Shown: positions 8,574 to 19,148, counted from the first letter of the stretch. The stretch: DNA of 56,608 nt from Motiliproteus sp. (GCA_026196225.1 JAPHRD010000029.1:1-56608); one strand, 5' to 3'. Numbers and translations: made by a program. Notes: a model not told the origin generated them from the letters alone.

Positions 8574-8941
8574 TATAACTCAAATAGTTAAATTTTTTAA
8601 AGCCTTATTCAAACAAAACGCAAAATATTACCGCGCACAAAACAAGAGCCACCCCACCATGCTTTGCACCATAATAGTGCATTATGTTTTGATGTTTTCT
8701 AAAAGGCACAAGGCCACGGCAACAAGTGTTGAGAAGCTTCTATCGAATATAGAAAGCCATTAACTGGATAATTCAGAATCGAATCCCTGTGACCCAAGCA
8801 ACAAGACTAGAAATCAGGTTCTAAAAAAGCAGTGAAAAAGATCCTGAGCTGACGCTATCCCACCCCCTACTGTCATAGTATAATCGCCCGTTCTGACTCA
8901 ATTTCGCGCTTGCATCAACACCAGTTTAAGACGCTAATTTC
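8574..8941. other. Intergenic region, TorF-like gene to valS
   Basis: No convincing gene. The first part is AT-rich. A TATAAT at 8879-8884 (with TAG before it) is a good candidate -10 for valS, leaving a leader of about 50 bases; a matching -35 is not clear (CTGACG at 8849-8854 is too far). Confidence 0.4.
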
Positions 8942-11812
8942 ATGGAAAAAACCTACCAGCCGCAGTTAATCGAACGTTCTTGGTATCAAACCTGGGAAGA
9001 GAAAGGCTACTTCGCCCCTCAGGGAGCCGGTGCACCTTATTGCATCATGATCCCCCCACCCAACGTCACCGGCAGCCTTCATATGGGGCACGCGTTTCAG
9101 CACACCATTATGGATGCGCTGACCCGCTATCAACGCATGAAGGGCAAGAACACGCTATGGCAAGTAGGTACCGACCACGCCGGCATTGCCACCCAGATGG
9201 TAGTCGAGCGTAAGCTTGCAGCTGAAAGCCAGCAGACCCGTCACGACCTGGGACGCGATGCCTTTATCGAGAAGATCTGGGAGTGGAAAGAGGAGTCTGG
9301 TGGCACTATTACCCACCAGATGCGCCGCCTGGGTAACTCGGTAGATTGGGAAAACGAACGCTTCACTATGGATTCCGGCTTCTACCACGCTGTCCAGGAA
9401 GTATTTATCCGTCTCTATGATGAAGGCCTGGTCTATCGCGGTAAGCGCCTGGTGAACTGGGATCCAAAACTGCACACCGCCATCTCTGATCTGGAAGTTG
9501 AGAATAAAGAAGTTAAAGGCAAGATGTGGTATCTGCGATACCCGCTGGCCGATGGTGCCAAAACAGCAGCAGGTGATGACCATATTATTGTCGGTACTAC
9601 CCGCCCGGAAACCATGCTCGGTGATACCGGCGTTGCGGTTAATCCGGAAGACGATCGTTATAAAAGTCTGATCGGTAAATTTATCGATCTGCCACTAGTT
9701 GGCCGTCGCATTCCTATCGTCGCTGACGAACACGCCGATATGGAGAAAGGCTCCGGTTGCGTAAAGATCACCCCAGCTCACGACTTTAACGATAACGAAG
9801 TCGGCAAGCGCTGCAATCTACCGATGATCAATGTACTGACCTTTAATGCCGATATCCGCGAAGAAGCTCAGACCTTTAATACCGATGGTAGTGTCAACGA
9901 CGAACTCAGCGGTTACATTCCCGAAAAATACCGCGGCATGGAGCGATTTGCTGCCCGCCGTGAAATCGTTGCCGATCTTGAAGGCCTTGACTTGCTGGTT
10001 AAGATCGAAGAAAACGACATGACCGTGCCTTACGGCGATCGTGGTGGTGTCGTAATCGAACCTATGCTGACCGACCAGTGGTTCGCAGATGCCAAGAAGC
10101 TCGCCGTACCCGCCATCGAAGCAGTTGAAAATGGCGATATCCAGTTCGTACCCAAGCAGTACGAAAACATGTATTTCGCCTGGATGCGTGATATCCAGGA
10201 CTGGTGTATCTCCCGTCAACTCTGGTGGGGGCATCGTATCCCCGCCTTCTACGACAACGATGGCAACGTCTACGTCGCCAACGATAAGGAAGCAGCACGG
10301 CAAAAATACAACCTCGATCCTGAACTGGAATTGCGTCAGGACGATGACGTACTGGATACCTGGTTCAGTTCCGCACTCTGGACATTCGGCACCCTGGGCT
10401 GGCCTGAAGCCACCGAACGCCTGAAAACCTTCCATCCTACCGATGTACTGGTGACCGGCTTCGACATCATCTTCTTCTGGGTAGCGCGCATGATCATGAT
10501 GACCATGCACTTTATGAAGGATGACGACGGCAAGCCTCAAGTTCCCTTTAAGACCGTTTATGTGACCGGCCTGATTCGGGACGAAGGCGGCGACAAGATG
10601 TCCAAGTCCAAGGGCAACGTTCTTGACCCCTTGGATATGATCGACGGCATCGAGCTAAAAGATCTTCTGGAAAAGCGTACCGGAAATATGATGCAGCCCC
10701 AGCTGGCAGCCAAGATCGGAAAGCGTACCGAAAAGGAGTTCCCTGATGGAATCTCCGCCCACGGTACCGACGCCTTGCGCTTCACTCTGGCAGCGCTGGC
10801 ATCTACCGGCCGCGATATCAACTGGGATATGAAGCGCCTGGAAGGCTACCGTAACTTCTGCAACAAGATCTGGAACGCAGCACGCTACGTGTTGATGAAT
10901 ACCGAAGGTGAAGATTGCGGACAGCTCTCTAATGACGAAAAGAGCGGAGGCATTGAACTATCTCTTGCCGATCGCTGGATAGCCAGCCGTTTGCAAAGCG
11001 TCGAAACCGAAGTCACTAAACACTTCGATGAATACCGCTTCGATATGGCATCACAGACGCTGTATGACTTCATCTGGAATGAGTACTGCGGCTGGTATCT
11101 AGAATTATCGAAACCGGTATTATGGGACGAAAACGCTTCCGCCGAAGCCAAACGCGGCACCCGTCGCACCCTGGTACGGGCTCTGGAAACCCTGCTGCGC
11201 CTGGCTCATCCGATCATGCCGTACATTACCGAAGAGATCTGGCAACAGGTCAAAGGGCTGGCCGGTGTCGAGGGCGATACCATCATGACTCAAGCCTATC
11301 CGGTAGCCAACACTGAGAAGCGTGATGATGCCGCAGAAGCGGAGATCGAATGGCTTAAGCAGGTCATCACAGCCGTCCGTAATATCCGCGGCGAGATGGG
11401 CATTTCTCCCGGCAAGGACCTCGACGTACTGTTCAATAATGGCAGCGCCGAGGACAAAACAAGGCTTGATGCCAACCGCACATTCTTGGGTAAGCTAGCA
11501 GCCCTCAGCAGTATTACCTGGCTCAATACTGGCGATGAAGCCCCCATGTCCGCCACTCAATTGGTGGGAGATATGGAAGTGCTGGTTCCCATGGCAGGCT
11601 TGATCGATAAAGCAGCAGAACTGGGGCGTCTTGGTAAAGAGCTGGAGAAGCTCAACAAGGATATCGCTCGAGTCGAAGGTAAGCTCAACAAACCCAGCTT
11701 CGTCGACAAAGCCCCTGAGCAGGTAGTGGCCAAAGAGCGCAGCAAACTAGAAGACGCAAAATCGGCCCGCGACAAGCTTCAGGAACAGCACGATAAGATT
11801 GCAGCACTCTAA
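8942..11812 (+). CDS. valS: Valyl-tRNA synthetase
   Basis: 956 residues, usual length for bacterial ValRS. Class I signature HMGH at residues 47-50 (in [13 protein letters not shown]), the editing (CP1) domain in the middle, KMSKS at 552-556, the anticodon-binding domain, and a C-terminal coiled-coil arm (residues about 890-956, rich in K/E/L) that grips tRNA. It charges tRNA-Val and hydrolyses mischarged Thr-tRNA. It is transcribed alone: candidate -10 at 8879, strong terminator at 11837-11864. Confidence 0.98.
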   Translation: MEKTYQPQLIERSWYQTWEEKGYFAPQGAGAPYCIMIPPPNVTGSLHMGHAFQHTIMDALTRYQRMKGKNTLWQVGTDHAGIATQMVVERKLAAESQQTRHDLGRDAFIEKIWEWKEESGGTITHQMRRLGNSVDWENERFTMDSGFYHAVQEVFIRLYDEGLVYRGKRLVNWDPKLHTAISDLEVENKEVKGKMWYLRYPLADGAKTAAGDDHIIVGTTRPETMLGDTGVAVNPEDDRYKSLIGKFIDLPLVGRRIPIVADEHADMEKGSGCVKITPAHDFNDNEVGKRCNLPMINVLTFNADIREEAQTFNTDGSVNDELSGYIPEKYRGMERFAARREIVADLEGLDLLVKIEENDMTVPYGDRGGVVIEPMLTDQWFADAKKLAVPAIEAVENGDIQFVPKQYENMYFAWMRDIQDWCISRQLWWGHRIPAFYDNDGNVYVANDKEAARQKYNLDPELELRQDDDVLDTWFSSALWTFGTLGWPEATERLKTFHPTDVLVTGFDIIFFWVARMIMMTMHFMKDDDGKPQVPFKTVYVTGLIRDEGGDKMSKSKGNVLDPLDMIDGIELKDLLEKRTGNMMQPQLAAKIGKRTEKEFPDGISAHGTDALRFTLAALASTGRDINWDMKRLEGYRNFCNKIWNAARYVLMNTEGEDCGQLSNDEKSGGIELSLADRWIASRLQSVETEVTKHFDEYRFDMASQTLYDFIWNEYCGWYLELSKPVLWDENASAEAKRGTRRTLVRALETLLRLAHPIMPYITEEIWQQVKGLAGVEGDTIMTQAYPVANTEKRDDAAEAEIEWLKQVITAVRNIRGEMGISPGKDLDVLFNNGSAEDKTRLDANRTFLGKLAALSSITWLNTGDEAPMSATQLVGDMEVLVPMAGLIDKAAELGRLGKELEKLNKDIARVEGKLNKPSFVDKAPEQVVAKERSKLEDAKSARDKLQEQHDKIAAL

Positions 11813-11836
11813 CGCTCAATCACTGCTTTCAAAGCA

Positions 11837-11864
11837 AAGGCCACCTAATTAGGTGGCCTTTTTT
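11837..11864 (+). terminator. Rho-independent terminator of valS
   Basis: A 10-bp perfect stem AAGGCCACCT/AGGTGGCCTT with an AATT loop, followed by a T-run, 24 bases after the valS stop. Confidence 0.93.
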
Positions 11865-12459
11865 ATTCATCTTAGCCCAAAGTCTAATCCGCTAAAAGCT
11901 AACGGACACACCTCAAAAACTTCCCTACCACCGGCAATTTCCACACTCCTGCTGAACTTTAAAAACGACCCGTTTGAAATAACACACACTTCCTATCTAA
12001 CGGCACTGCAACGTAACCAAATAATCGACCATTCGGTTTCATCTTATTGTTAAGAAAGTGACATTTTCAGGGCTATGAGTTTAACAAATAGTCGTCAATC
12101 AAAAGAACAGATCTAGCGCTCGGACCTCATGAAACCGAACTGTTTTCAAACAACTGCTCTAATCCTTCGACTTCCCTCCTGCCACAACAAGCATTAACCC
12201 ACAGCTGGCCATCTATCCAACAAATGAACAATATAGTGACCGACATGCAGTTTTTGATTTGACAGAAGCATTCTAATCATGCGCCGCAACATTGAAAAAC
12301 CAACGCTAATCACGTCGCTCATTGACTCCCTAAGACGACCCATATTCTGTCTAAAAACGGCATCAACAATCCCATTTGACAGAATTTCTCATTCGCCTTT
12401 AGTCGAGTTCACTTTCCGAGGTATTACAGGGAAACTAATTTTTGTGTTAGTGCGTGGTT

Positions 12460-12499
12460 GGGAGAATTGGACGATTGTTCAAACAATTGTTCATCTCCC
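12460..12499 (+). other. Compound hairpin in the leader region of the HAAT operon
   Basis: Outer arms GGGAGA (12460-12465) and TCTCCC (12494-12499) enclose an inner hairpin ATTGT/ACAAT (12474-12478/12483-12487) with a TCAA loop. No U-run follows, so it is not a classical terminator. It could be an RNA control element or a protein site. Confidence 0.3.
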
Positions 12500-12614
12500 G
12501 CACCGGAGCCAAATCCCTGCAATAACAATAAATGGCCCCGGGACGATGCGTAGTTTGATCAGTCCGACAACGCAGATGTCACACCACTTCACGCCCCAGC
12601 TGGAGGAGTAGAAG

Positions 12615-12803
12615 ATGACAGATTATAACAATTACAAATCTGTAAACTGGTTATGCCAAGACCCACGCGCGGCAGGGCACGTCGTGGCCATTTATAATGA
12701 ATTGTCTGCGGCAGTTCAGTACCAAATCCCTAATCGTACCAGCGAATTCCTTTCATTTAAGCAAGTCCCATTTCCTGCACCCTTATCGAGAAGTTTTGGG
12801 TGA
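12615..12803 (+). CDS. Small ORF of unknown function (62 aa) upstream of the HAAT operon
   Basis: Starts with ATG 8 bases after a strong GGAGG box, better than many genes here, and ends at TGA. The product (MTDYNNYKSVNWLCQDP...) resembles nothing I recognise, has no signal peptide and one cysteine. It lies 74 bases before the binding-protein start, so it could be a leader peptide or a chance frame. Confidence 0.3.
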   Translation: MTDYNNYKSVNWLCQDPRAAGHVVAIYNELSAAVQYQIPNRTSEFLSFKQVPFPAPLSRSFG

Positions 12804-12877
12804 ATAACTCTAAGTCCTAAAACAAACTTTGAAAATCGGGTACATCCCCTTTTCCTATTTTGTGGAGAAAAATAAGA

Positions 12878-14230
12878 ATGAGTAATAGCAAAAATGGTTC
12901 TTCCTGCTCTCGTCGTACGGTACTGAAGTCGGGTGCCGCGATTACCGCAGCAAGCACAATGCCAATGTTCTATGTGAAAGATGCATGGGCGGCTAAGGAT
13001 TTTCGTAATAACCCAGGTAACGCATCCACCGTTAAGTTCGGTTTCAACGTACCTCAGAGCGGACCTTACGCGGATGAGGGGGCGGATGAACTGCGCGCGT
13101 ACAAGTTGGCTGTTAAACACCTGAACGGTGAAGGCGACGGCGGCATGCTCAACACCATGAAGCCTCTCTCTCTTAAGGGCAACGGTGTATTGGGCAAAAA
13201 AGTAGAGTACGTAACGGGTGATACTCAGACCAAGTCTGACGCCGCCCGTGCTTCTGCCAAGCGAATGATCGAAAAAGATCGCGTCGTAATGTACTCCGGC
13301 GGTTCCTCTTCCGGTGTTGCGATCGCTCAGCAATCACTGGCCCAGGAAATGGGTGTTATCTTTATGTGTGGTCTGACCCACTCTAACGATACCACCGGTA
13401 AAGATAAGCGCCGTTACGGCTTCCGCCACTTCTTCAATGCCTATATGTCTGGTGTCGCGCTAGGTCCGGTACTGGAGAAAGAGTACGGCAAAGAGCGTCG
13501 CGCTTACCACCTCACCGCTGACTACACCTGGGGCTGGACTCAGGAAGAATCGATCAAGAACACCACCGAAGGTCTGGGATGGGAAACTGTCAAGACCGTT
13601 AAGACCCCGGTAGGTGCTGGTGACTTCTCCCAGTACATCACTCCAGTTCTTAACTCAGGTGCTGACGTTCTGATCCTTAATCACTACGGTAAGGATATGA
13701 TCAACTCCCTGACTCAGGCAATCCAGTTTGGTCTGCGTGACAAGCAAGTTAACGGTAAGGACTTCCAGATCGTTGTTCCTCTGTTCTCTCGTCTGATGGC
13801 ACAGGGTGCTGGTGAGAACATCAAGGGTATTCTGGGTTCTACTGGTTGGAACTGGGCACTTTCTGATGCAGGCTCACAAGCCTTCGTTAAGTCCTTCGGT
13901 CAGGAATACGGATTCCCACCTTCACAGGCTGCACACACCTGCTATGTACAGACACTTCTGTATGCCAACGCTTGTGAAATGGCGGGAACCTTCTACCCAC
14001 CAGAAGTTATCAAGCAGCTCGAAGACTTCGAATTTGACGGCATGGGTAACGGTAAAACACTTTACCGTGGCGCTGATCACCAGTGCTTCAAAGATGTATT
14101 GGTGGTACGCGGTAACCAAAACCCAAGCAGTCAGTTCGACCTGTTGGAGATCGTTCAGGAAGTACCTCGTTCCAAGTTCGAGTACGATCCTGCCATCTTT
14201 GGCGGCGAGCTAGGTCCTTACGAGGTTTAA
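12878..14230 (+). CDS. ABC transporter substrate-binding protein, HAAT family, Tat-exported
   Basis: 450 residues from the ATG at 12878 (GGAG box 10 bases upstream). The N-terminus carries a twin-arginine signal, SRRTVLKSGAAITAAS, with export after AWA near residue 38. The rest is a two-lobed Peripla_BP_6 (Leu/Ile/Val-type) fold: VKFGFNVPQSGPYADEGADE, a VVMYSGGSSSGVA loop, and GGY-like hinge regions. The family delivers branched-chain amino acids, amides or urea to LivHMGF-type permeases; the substrate cannot be read from sequence. First gene of a five-gene operon. Confidence 0.92.
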   Translation: MSNSKNGSSCSRRTVLKSGAAITAASTMPMFYVKDAWAAKDFRNNPGNASTVKFGFNVPQSGPYADEGADELRAYKLAVKHLNGEGDGGMLNTMKPLSLKGNGVLGKKVEYVTGDTQTKSDAARASAKRMIEKDRVVMYSGGSSSGVAIAQQSLAQEMGVIFMCGLTHSNDTTGKDKRRYGFRHFFNAYMSGVALGPVLEKEYGKERRAYHLTADYTWGWTQEESIKNTTEGLGWETVKTVKTPVGAGDFSQYITPVLNSGADVLILNHYGKDMINSLTQAIQFGLRDKQVNGKDFQIVVPLFSRLMAQGAGENIKGILGSTGWNWALSDAGSQAFVKSFGQEYGFPPSQAAHTCYVQTLLYANACEMAGTFYPPEVIKQLEDFEFDGMGNGKTLYRGADHQCFKDVLVVRGNQNPSSQFDLLEIVQEVPRSKFEYDPAIFGGELGPYEV

Positions 14231-14333
14231 ACCTCTCAGGTCTGCCATGTAGTACAGCATACCCTCCCCCTGCTGCCCGCAGGGGGACGGGGTGTTTCTT
14301 TACCGCAATCAGAACAAGAACAAGTGTAGAGAT

Positions 14334-15350
14334 ATGGACACAATACTTCTGCAATTACTCAACGGTCTCGACAAGGGTGGTGCCTATGCACTGATCGCCC
14401 TGGGTCTGACCCTTGTGTTCGGTACCTTGGGAGTAGTTAACTTCGCCCACGGTGCGCTATTTATGCTCGGTGCGTTTTGTGCCGTATCCTTTAACAAACT
14501 ACTGACTCTTTCTAAGAAGGTTAAAGATGAAAGCATCACCTTCTTTGACGCCTATAAGGAACAGCCCTACCTGGAGATCTGGTTGGGTGATACCGGTACT
14601 ACCATCATCGATTGGTCGGTGCCGTTATCGATATTAATAGCGATCCCTGTGATGCTACTGATCGGTCTCGCCATGGAGCGCGGCTTGATCCGTCATTTCT
14701 ATAAACGCTCCCACGCCGAACAGATCCTGTTTACCTTTGGTCTGGCCATCGTGCTGCAGGAGATCGTAAAATCTGTTTTCGGTGCCAACCCGATCCCCAC
14801 ACCGGCTCCTGATATTGTATCCGGAAGCGCCAATCTCGGCGCAGCATTAGGCCTCGGGGACAACCTAGTCTACCCCTGGTGGCGACTGATCTATCTGATG
14901 TTCTCAGCCGTAATTATTGCCGGCGTATTCGCCTTCCTCAAACTCACCACCTTCGGCATGGTGGTCAGGGCCGGTATCCACGATAAAGAAACCGTGGGCC
15001 TGCTCGGAATCAACATCGAACGGCGATTTACCATCGTATTCGGTCTGGCAGCGGTGGTATCCGGTCTCGCTGGGGTGATGTACGTACCGGTGCTGCCACC
15101 GGATTACCATCTCGGTATGGACTTCTTGGTCCTGTCCTTCGTTGTGGTTGTAGTTGGTGGCATGGGCTCACTTGAAGGTGCCGTCGCCGCTGGCTTCTTG
15201 CTGGGAATTCTGCAGTCGTTCTGCTCCTTGAACGAAATCAAAGCAATCATACCCGGTATCGACCAAATCATTATCTACCTCGTCGCAGTGGTTATCCTAC
15301 TCGTTAAGCCGCGCGGTCTGATGGGTAAGAAAGGCGTAATGGAGGATTGA
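14334..15350 (+). CDS. HAAT-family ABC transporter permease (LivH-like)
   Basis: 338 residues from the ATG at 14334 ([15 protein letters not shown]); an upstream frame extension of 14 residues has no family support. About eight membrane helices. Typical LivH motifs: [26 protein letters not shown] at the N-terminus (opening), and [20 protein letters not shown] in the cytoplasmic loop that contacts the ATPase. A larger than usual loop follows helix 2 (about residues 55-90). It pairs with the next gene to form the channel; the two overlap or abut at the stop. Confidence 0.93.
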   Translation: MDTILLQLLNGLDKGGAYALIALGLTLVFGTLGVVNFAHGALFMLGAFCAVSFNKLLTLSKKVKDESITFFDAYKEQPYLEIWLGDTGTTIIDWSVPLSILIAIPVMLLIGLAMERGLIRHFYKRSHAEQILFTFGLAIVLQEIVKSVFGANPIPTPAPDIVSGSANLGAALGLGDNLVYPWWRLIYLMFSAVIIAGVFAFLKLTTFGMVVRAGIHDKETVGLLGINIERRFTIVFGLAAVVSGLAGVMYVPVLPPDYHLGMDFLVLSFVVVVVGGMGSLEGAVAAGFLLGILQSFCSLNEIKAIIPGIDQIIIYLVAVVILLVKPRGLMGKKGVMED

Positions 15351-15352
15351 TG

Positions 15353-16501
15353 ATGAATAAACCAAAAGAGATGAACGAGCTGCTGCTGATCCTAATTTTC
15401 TCAGCCGTAGTTCTTACCATGCCGATCTGGTTGAGCCCCTTGGGCGCAGCCTACCCTGACCTACTTCAAAAATTTGCCATCTTTGGTGTATTCGCCATTG
15501 GCTATAACATTCTATTCGGACTTACCGGCTACCTGTCCTTTGGACACGCGGCCTTCCTGGGTGTGGGTTCCTACACCGCAGTATGGTCGTTCAAACTGCT
15601 ATCGATGAACGTGCTTCCCGCTGTTATGTTCAGCGTGGTGCTAGCGGGATTATTTGCTGCAGTTATTGGATTTGTTAGCCTGCGCCGATCTGGTATCTAC
15701 TTTTCGATACTGACCCTCGCCTTTGCTCAGATGTCTTATAATCTGGCCTACTCGGTGTTGACCCCTATCACCAATGGTGAGACTGGTCTGCAGCTGGCTA
15801 AAGAAGACCCTCGAATCCTAGATTCCGCCGTTGTTGATGGACTACCCTCCACTAACTTCTTTGGAATTGAATTACAGGGATTCTCAGGGTTCTACTTCTG
15901 TGCAGCCTTCCTGATTCTTGGCTTTATTATCGCCCTGCGGATATTCCGTTCGCCCTTTGGACTGAAGCTTCGTGCGATCAAGACCAACCAAACCCGGATG
16001 CGCTACACCGGTTTCAGCACCCGCCCATACCTGCTGACCGCCTTTGTTATTTCCGGCATGTATGCAGGGTTAGCTGGCGCACTGATGGCCTGTACTGACC
16101 CTCTGGCTGGTGCAGAGCGTATGCAGTGGACCGCTTCCGGTGAGGTGGTACTGATGACCATCTTGGGCGGCGTTGGTACGCTGTTCGGACCGCTGTTAGG
16201 TGTAGGTATTATCAAATACTTCGAGAACATCTTCTCGGCTATCAACGAACAGGCATTGCACGCCATCTTTGATTTCCTACCTACTTGGCTCGAAGAGTTT
16301 ATGGTGCTGATCACCCATCCCTTTGTCGGCGAAGGCTGGCATCTAACTCTAGGTCTGCTATTCATGCTAACTGTGGCATTTTTGCCAGGTGGCGTAATGG
16401 AAGGTATTGATTACATTAAGAAGAAAATGTCCTCCAAAGATACAGATGAAACAGAAGGAACTAGCACAACAAAAACAGCAGAAGAGGGGAGTAGTTCATG
16501 A
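15353..16501 (+). CDS. HAAT-family ABC transporter permease (LivM-like)
   Basis: 382 residues. Three starts are possible (TTG 15347, ATG 15350, ATG 15353); the GGAGG at 15341-15345 best fits the ATG at 15353 with 7-base spacing. Motifs are those of Liv[59 protein letters not shown] (ATPase contact) and [12 protein letters not shown]. The C-terminal tail is long, polar and Thr/Glu/Ser-rich. It overlaps the ATPase gene by 4 bases (ATGA). Confidence 0.93.
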   Translation: MNKPKEMNELLLILIFSAVVLTMPIWLSPLGAAYPDLLQKFAIFGVFAIGYNILFGLTGYLSFGHAAFLGVGSYTAVWSFKLLSMNVLPAVMFSVVLAGLFAAVIGFVSLRRSGIYFSILTLAFAQMSYNLAYSVLTPITNGETGLQLAKEDPRILDSAVVDGLPSTNFFGIELQGFSGFYFCAAFLILGFIIALRIFRSPFGLKLRAIKTNQTRMRYTGFSTRPYLLTAFVISGMYAGLAGALMACTDPLAGAERMQWTASGEVVLMTILGGVGTLFGPLLGVGIIKYFENIFSAINEQALHAIFDFLPTWLEEFMVLITHPFVGEGWHLTLGLLFMLTVAFLPGGVMEGIDYIKKKMSSKDTDETEGTSTTKTAEEGSSS

Positions 16502-17256
16502 CCGCAGTCCTAAAAGTCGAAGGCGTGAACAAGTCCTTCGGGGGCCTGAAGGCCCTGAATGATCTTAATCTGTCGGTGGAAGAAGGTACCGTACACGCCA
16601 TTATCGGGCCCAACGGCGCCGGCAAGTCCACGATGCTGAACGTCTGTATTGGCCAGCTAGTTCCCGATACAGGTTCAGTGCAGTTCCACGGTGAAAACAT
16701 TACCGGCAAGGAACCTTACCAAATCAACCAGGCCGGTATCTCCCGGGTATTCCAAACTCCCGCGATATTCAGCGAGTTAACCATTTTGCAAAATATTATG
16801 GTACCCGCATTGGCCCATCGCGACGGTAATTTCAAGTTCAATGCGTTTAAAGCAATGGGCAGAGAGAAAGAACTGGAAGAAGAGGCGATGCGATACCTGG
16901 AGGAGGTATCCTTAGCGGATGCAGCCCACGATTTGGCAGCAAGTATGTCCCGGGGTAACAAGCGTCGACTGGAGCTGGCCATGTGCCTGATCCAACACCC
17001 TCGCTTGTTACTGCTGGATGAGCCTACAGCCGGTATGGCTCGTCACGACACTAACCGCACCATCGACACTCTGAAGAAGATCAAAGAAGGCGGTATGACC
17101 AAGGTTATTATCGAGCACGATATGCACGTGGTATTCAGCGTCGCGGATCGGATCTCAGTACTGGCTCAAGGCCATATTATTGCCGAAGGCACTCCGGACG
17201 AAATCCGTGGTAATCCAAAAGTTCAGGAAGCCTACTTGGGAGGAGCAGAAATATGA
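16498..17256 (+). CDS. HAAT-family ABC transporter ATPase (LivG-like)
   Basis: 252 residues. Walker [10 protein letters not shown] (residues about 37-45), Q-loop, a slightly unusual signature [13 protein letters not shown] in place of LSYGQ, Walker [12 protein letters not shown] and H-loop IEHDMHVVF. The C-terminal EAYLG is typical of LivG. It couples ATP hydrolysis to import with the LivF-like partner. Overlaps by 4 bases with both neighbours, showing tight translational coupling. Confidence 0.93.
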   Translation: MTAVLKVEGVNKSFGGLKALNDLNLSVEEGTVHAIIGPNGAGKSTMLNVCIGQLVPDTGSVQFHGENITGKEPYQINQAGISRVFQTPAIFSELTILQNIMVPALAHRDGNFKFNAFKAMGREKELEEEAMRYLEEVSLADAAHDLAASMSRGNKRRLELAMCLIQHPRLLLLDEPTAGMARHDTNRTIDTLKKIKEGGMTKVIIEHDMHVVFSVADRISVLAQGHIIAEGTPDEIRGNPKVQEAYLGGAEI

Positions 17257-18008
17257 GCCCAGTTGCACCCAAAGTCCAAACCGTACAACGAACGGGTTCA
17301 GATCCAGCGTTTTTCTCTGTCTGGGACATGCATTCCTACTACGGTGAGAGTTATATCGTTCAAGGCGTAAGCTTTGATATCCGTGAAGGAGAAATCGTCG
17401 CCTTGCTAGGCCGTAACGGTGCCGGTAAGACATCGACGCTGCGGTCTATTGCTCGCGCTTCCGATCCGCAAGTGCAGCGGGGTGAAATCTGGCTGGATCA
17501 CAAACCGATCCATACTATGAAGAACTTCGAAGCCGCCCAGAACGGTATTGCCCTGGTTCCCGAAGACCGGAATATCATTCCCGGTCTAACGGTTCAGGAG
17601 AACCTGGAACTGGCGCAGATTGCAGAACCCGTGGGCTGGACCATCGAACGTATCTACGAGCACTTCCCTCGCCTCGGCGAGCGGAAGGATCAGGAAGGCA
17701 CCACCCTATCGGGCGGTGAGCAACAGATGCTAGCCATCGGCCGCGCCCTGGCTCGCGATATCAAACTACTGCTGCTGGATGAGCCCTATGAGGGTCTGGC
17801 ACCGGTTATCGTTCGTGAGATCGAGAATATCCTCGATAGCATCAAGAACCTGGGTATTACCACCGTATTGGTGGAGCAAAACGCTATCGCGGCACTCCGT
17901 CTTGCTGACCGCGCCATCATCCTCGATATGGGTATAGTGGTGTTTGACGGACTCGCACAAGAAGTATTGGATAACGAAGATCTGCGTCAGCAATACCTAG
18001 CTATCTGA
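17253..18008 (+). CDS. HAAT-family ABC transporter ATPase (LivF-like)
   Basis: 251 residues. Walker A GRNGAGKTS, canonical signature LSGGEQQMLAIGRAL, Walker B LLLLDEPYEGLAP and switch region VLVEQNA in place of a histidine loop, as is usual for LivF. An N-terminal extension of about 25 residues precedes the domain. Last gene of the importer operon, followed by a strong bidirectional terminator. Confidence 0.93.
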   Translation: MSPVAPKVQTVQRTGSDPAFFSVWDMHSYYGESYIVQGVSFDIREGEIVALLGRNGAGKTSTLRSIARASDPQVQRGEIWLDHKPIHTMKNFEAAQNGIALVPEDRNIIPGLTVQENLELAQIAEPVGWTIERIYEHFPRLGERKDQEGTTLSGGEQQMLAIGRALARDIKLLLLDEPYEGLAPVIVREIENILDSIKNLGITTVLVEQNAIAALRLADRAIILDMGIVVFDGLAQEVLDNEDLRQQYLAI

Positions 18009-18026
18009 TCACTTCTGACTCCATTA

Positions 18027-18058
18027 AAAAGCCGCTTTCGACTTCGATAGCGGCTTTT
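18027..18058. terminator. Bidirectional terminator between livF-like and dat genes
   Basis: Stem AAAAGCCGCT/AGCGGCTTTT (18027-18036/18049-18058) with T-runs on both strands. It serves the plus-strand importer operon and the minus-strand aminotransferase gene. Confidence 0.92.
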
Positions 18059-18077
18059 CTTTTGTGCCTAATTCGAG

Positions 18078-18941
18078 TTAGCCAGTCAAAGCCATCGCTT
18101 CTTTGATATAAAACTCTCGCAACTGTCTGGCAACCGGTCCCGGTTTACCATCCCCCACCGGGGTATCATCGATCTGTACCACAGGCAGCACAAAGGTCGT
18201 TGCCGACGTCAAAAAGGCTTCATCCGCCTGCTTGGCCTCTTCAGCACTGAAGGGACGCTCCTCAACCTTGAAGCCCGCACTTTTGGCAAACCCCATTACC
18301 GACCGACGGGTAATACCGTGGAGAATTTCACAGCCTAGCTGACGGGTAACAATCACCGTTTCGTCCCCTTCCTTCTTGACGATAAAGGCATTATTTGAAC
18401 TGCCTTCGGTGATATAGCCATCCTCTACGAACCAGGCATCATCAGCACCCTGACGAACAGCCTGACTCTTAGCCATGCAGGGAGCTAACAACCCCACGGT
18501 TTTGATATCGCGGCGAGCCCAACGCAAATCAGGGGTCAGAATAACTTTCAGCCCTGTTTCAGCCTTAGGAGACTCCCGTAAGGTTTTTTTCTGGGTAAAA
18601 AGCACTAGCGAAGGCTGCGGATTCTCTGGAAAACCGAAGTCACGATCAGCAGCCCCTCGGGTTATCTGCAGGTACACCATGCCTTCATCGATCTGGTTGA
18701 GTTCCAACAACTTCTGCTGGACCTGAGTGATCTCTTGATCCGAAAGCGGTGCTGGCATATCCAGTTCATCGAGGGAACGATGCAAGCGCACCAAATGGGC
18801 ATCATTGTCGATCAACTTACCGTTTAGGACCGACGTCACTTCATAGACACCATCGGCAAACAAAAAACCGCGATCAAAGATGGAGATTTTGGCCTGCTCT
18901 TCTGCAACAAATTCGCCGTTGACGTAGACGGTCCGACTCAT
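18078..18941 (-). CDS. dat: D-amino acid aminotransferase (class IV PLP enzyme)
   Basis: 287 residues from the ATG at 18939-18941 (MSRTVYVNGEF); a second in-frame ATG 15 bases upstream is possible but GAGAG fits this one. Fold-type IV aminotransferase: IFDRGFLFADGVYEV near the N-terminus, Schiff-base lysine K147 in RRDIKTVGLL, and E179 in ITEGSSNN, as in Bacillus D-alanine aminotransferase. It would interconvert D-alanine/2-oxoglutarate and pyruvate/D-glutamate. Branched-chain aminotransferases share the fold, but the length and the DIKT segment favour D-specificity. Divergent control region upstream carries two palindromes. Confidence 0.85.
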   Translation of the reverse strand: MSRTVYVNGEFVAEEQAKISIFDRGFLFADGVYEVTSVLNGKLIDNDAHLVRLHRSLDELDMPAPLSDQEITQVQQKLLELNQIDEGMVYLQITRGAADRDFGFPENPQPSLVLFTQKKTLRESPKAETGLKVILTPDLRWARRDIKTVGLLAPCMAKSQAVRQGADDAWFVEDGYITEGSSNNAFIVKKEGDETVIVTRQLGCEILHGITRRSVMGFAKSAGFKVEERPFSAEEAKQADEAFLTSATTFVLPVVQIDDTPVGDGKPGPVARQLREFYIKEAMALTG

Positions 18942-19019
18942 AGCACATGCTCTCATTCAGGTAATCAATACAGCGCCTATCGTAACAAGAATAGATAGTC
19001 ACCGTGAGGGAATATTTTA

Positions 19020-19032
19020 TTGGTAATACCAT
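19020..19032. promoter_or_regulatory. GntR/FadR-type operator, copy 1
   Basis: TTGGTAATACCAT, a palindrome about one central base with one outer mismatch. It contains TGGTAATACCA, a match to the FadR-subfamily consensus TNGTNNNACNA. Centre at 19026, 85 bases upstream of the dat start codon. Confidence 0.55.
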
Positions 19033-19091
19033 TTAATGGATAACAATTCAAACAAACCAAAATCCATAAAATTGACCTACAAGCCCGATTT

Positions 19092-19106
19092 ATTGGTAAT
19101 ACCAAT
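19092..19106. promoter_or_regulatory. GntR/FadR-type operator, copy 2
   Basis: ATTGGTAATACCAAT, a perfect 15-bp palindrome about a central A (19099). The core is identical to copy 1, and the centres are 73 bp apart, close to seven helical turns. It lies about 65 bases upstream of the predicted small-RNA start. Confidence 0.6.
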
Positions 19107-19148
19107 TAACAATTGGATGTTTTTTGCACTTTACATGCTCTGGTTTGC

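Larger units (their letters stand above)
11865..12877. other. Long intergenic region upstream of the HAAT transporter operon
   Basis: About 1 kb, more AT-rich than the flanks, without a convincing large gene. A plus-strand frame at 12279-12611 lacks family resemblance. Visible elements: a compound hairpin at 12460-12499 and a small ORF at 12615-12803 with a good ribosome site. The region probably holds the promoter and control region of the downstream importer. Confidence 0.5.

Noticed and set aside
9818-10540. 240-codon minus-strand frame
   Set aside because: Lies wholly within valS; no family resemblance and no ribosome site.
12279-12611. 110-codon plus-strand frame
   Set aside because: No ribosome site, unusual composition and no recognisable motif; retained only as part of the intergenic description.
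12716-13333. 205-codon minus-strand frame
   Set aside because: Opposite the Tat-exported binding protein; composition is that of a complement shadow.
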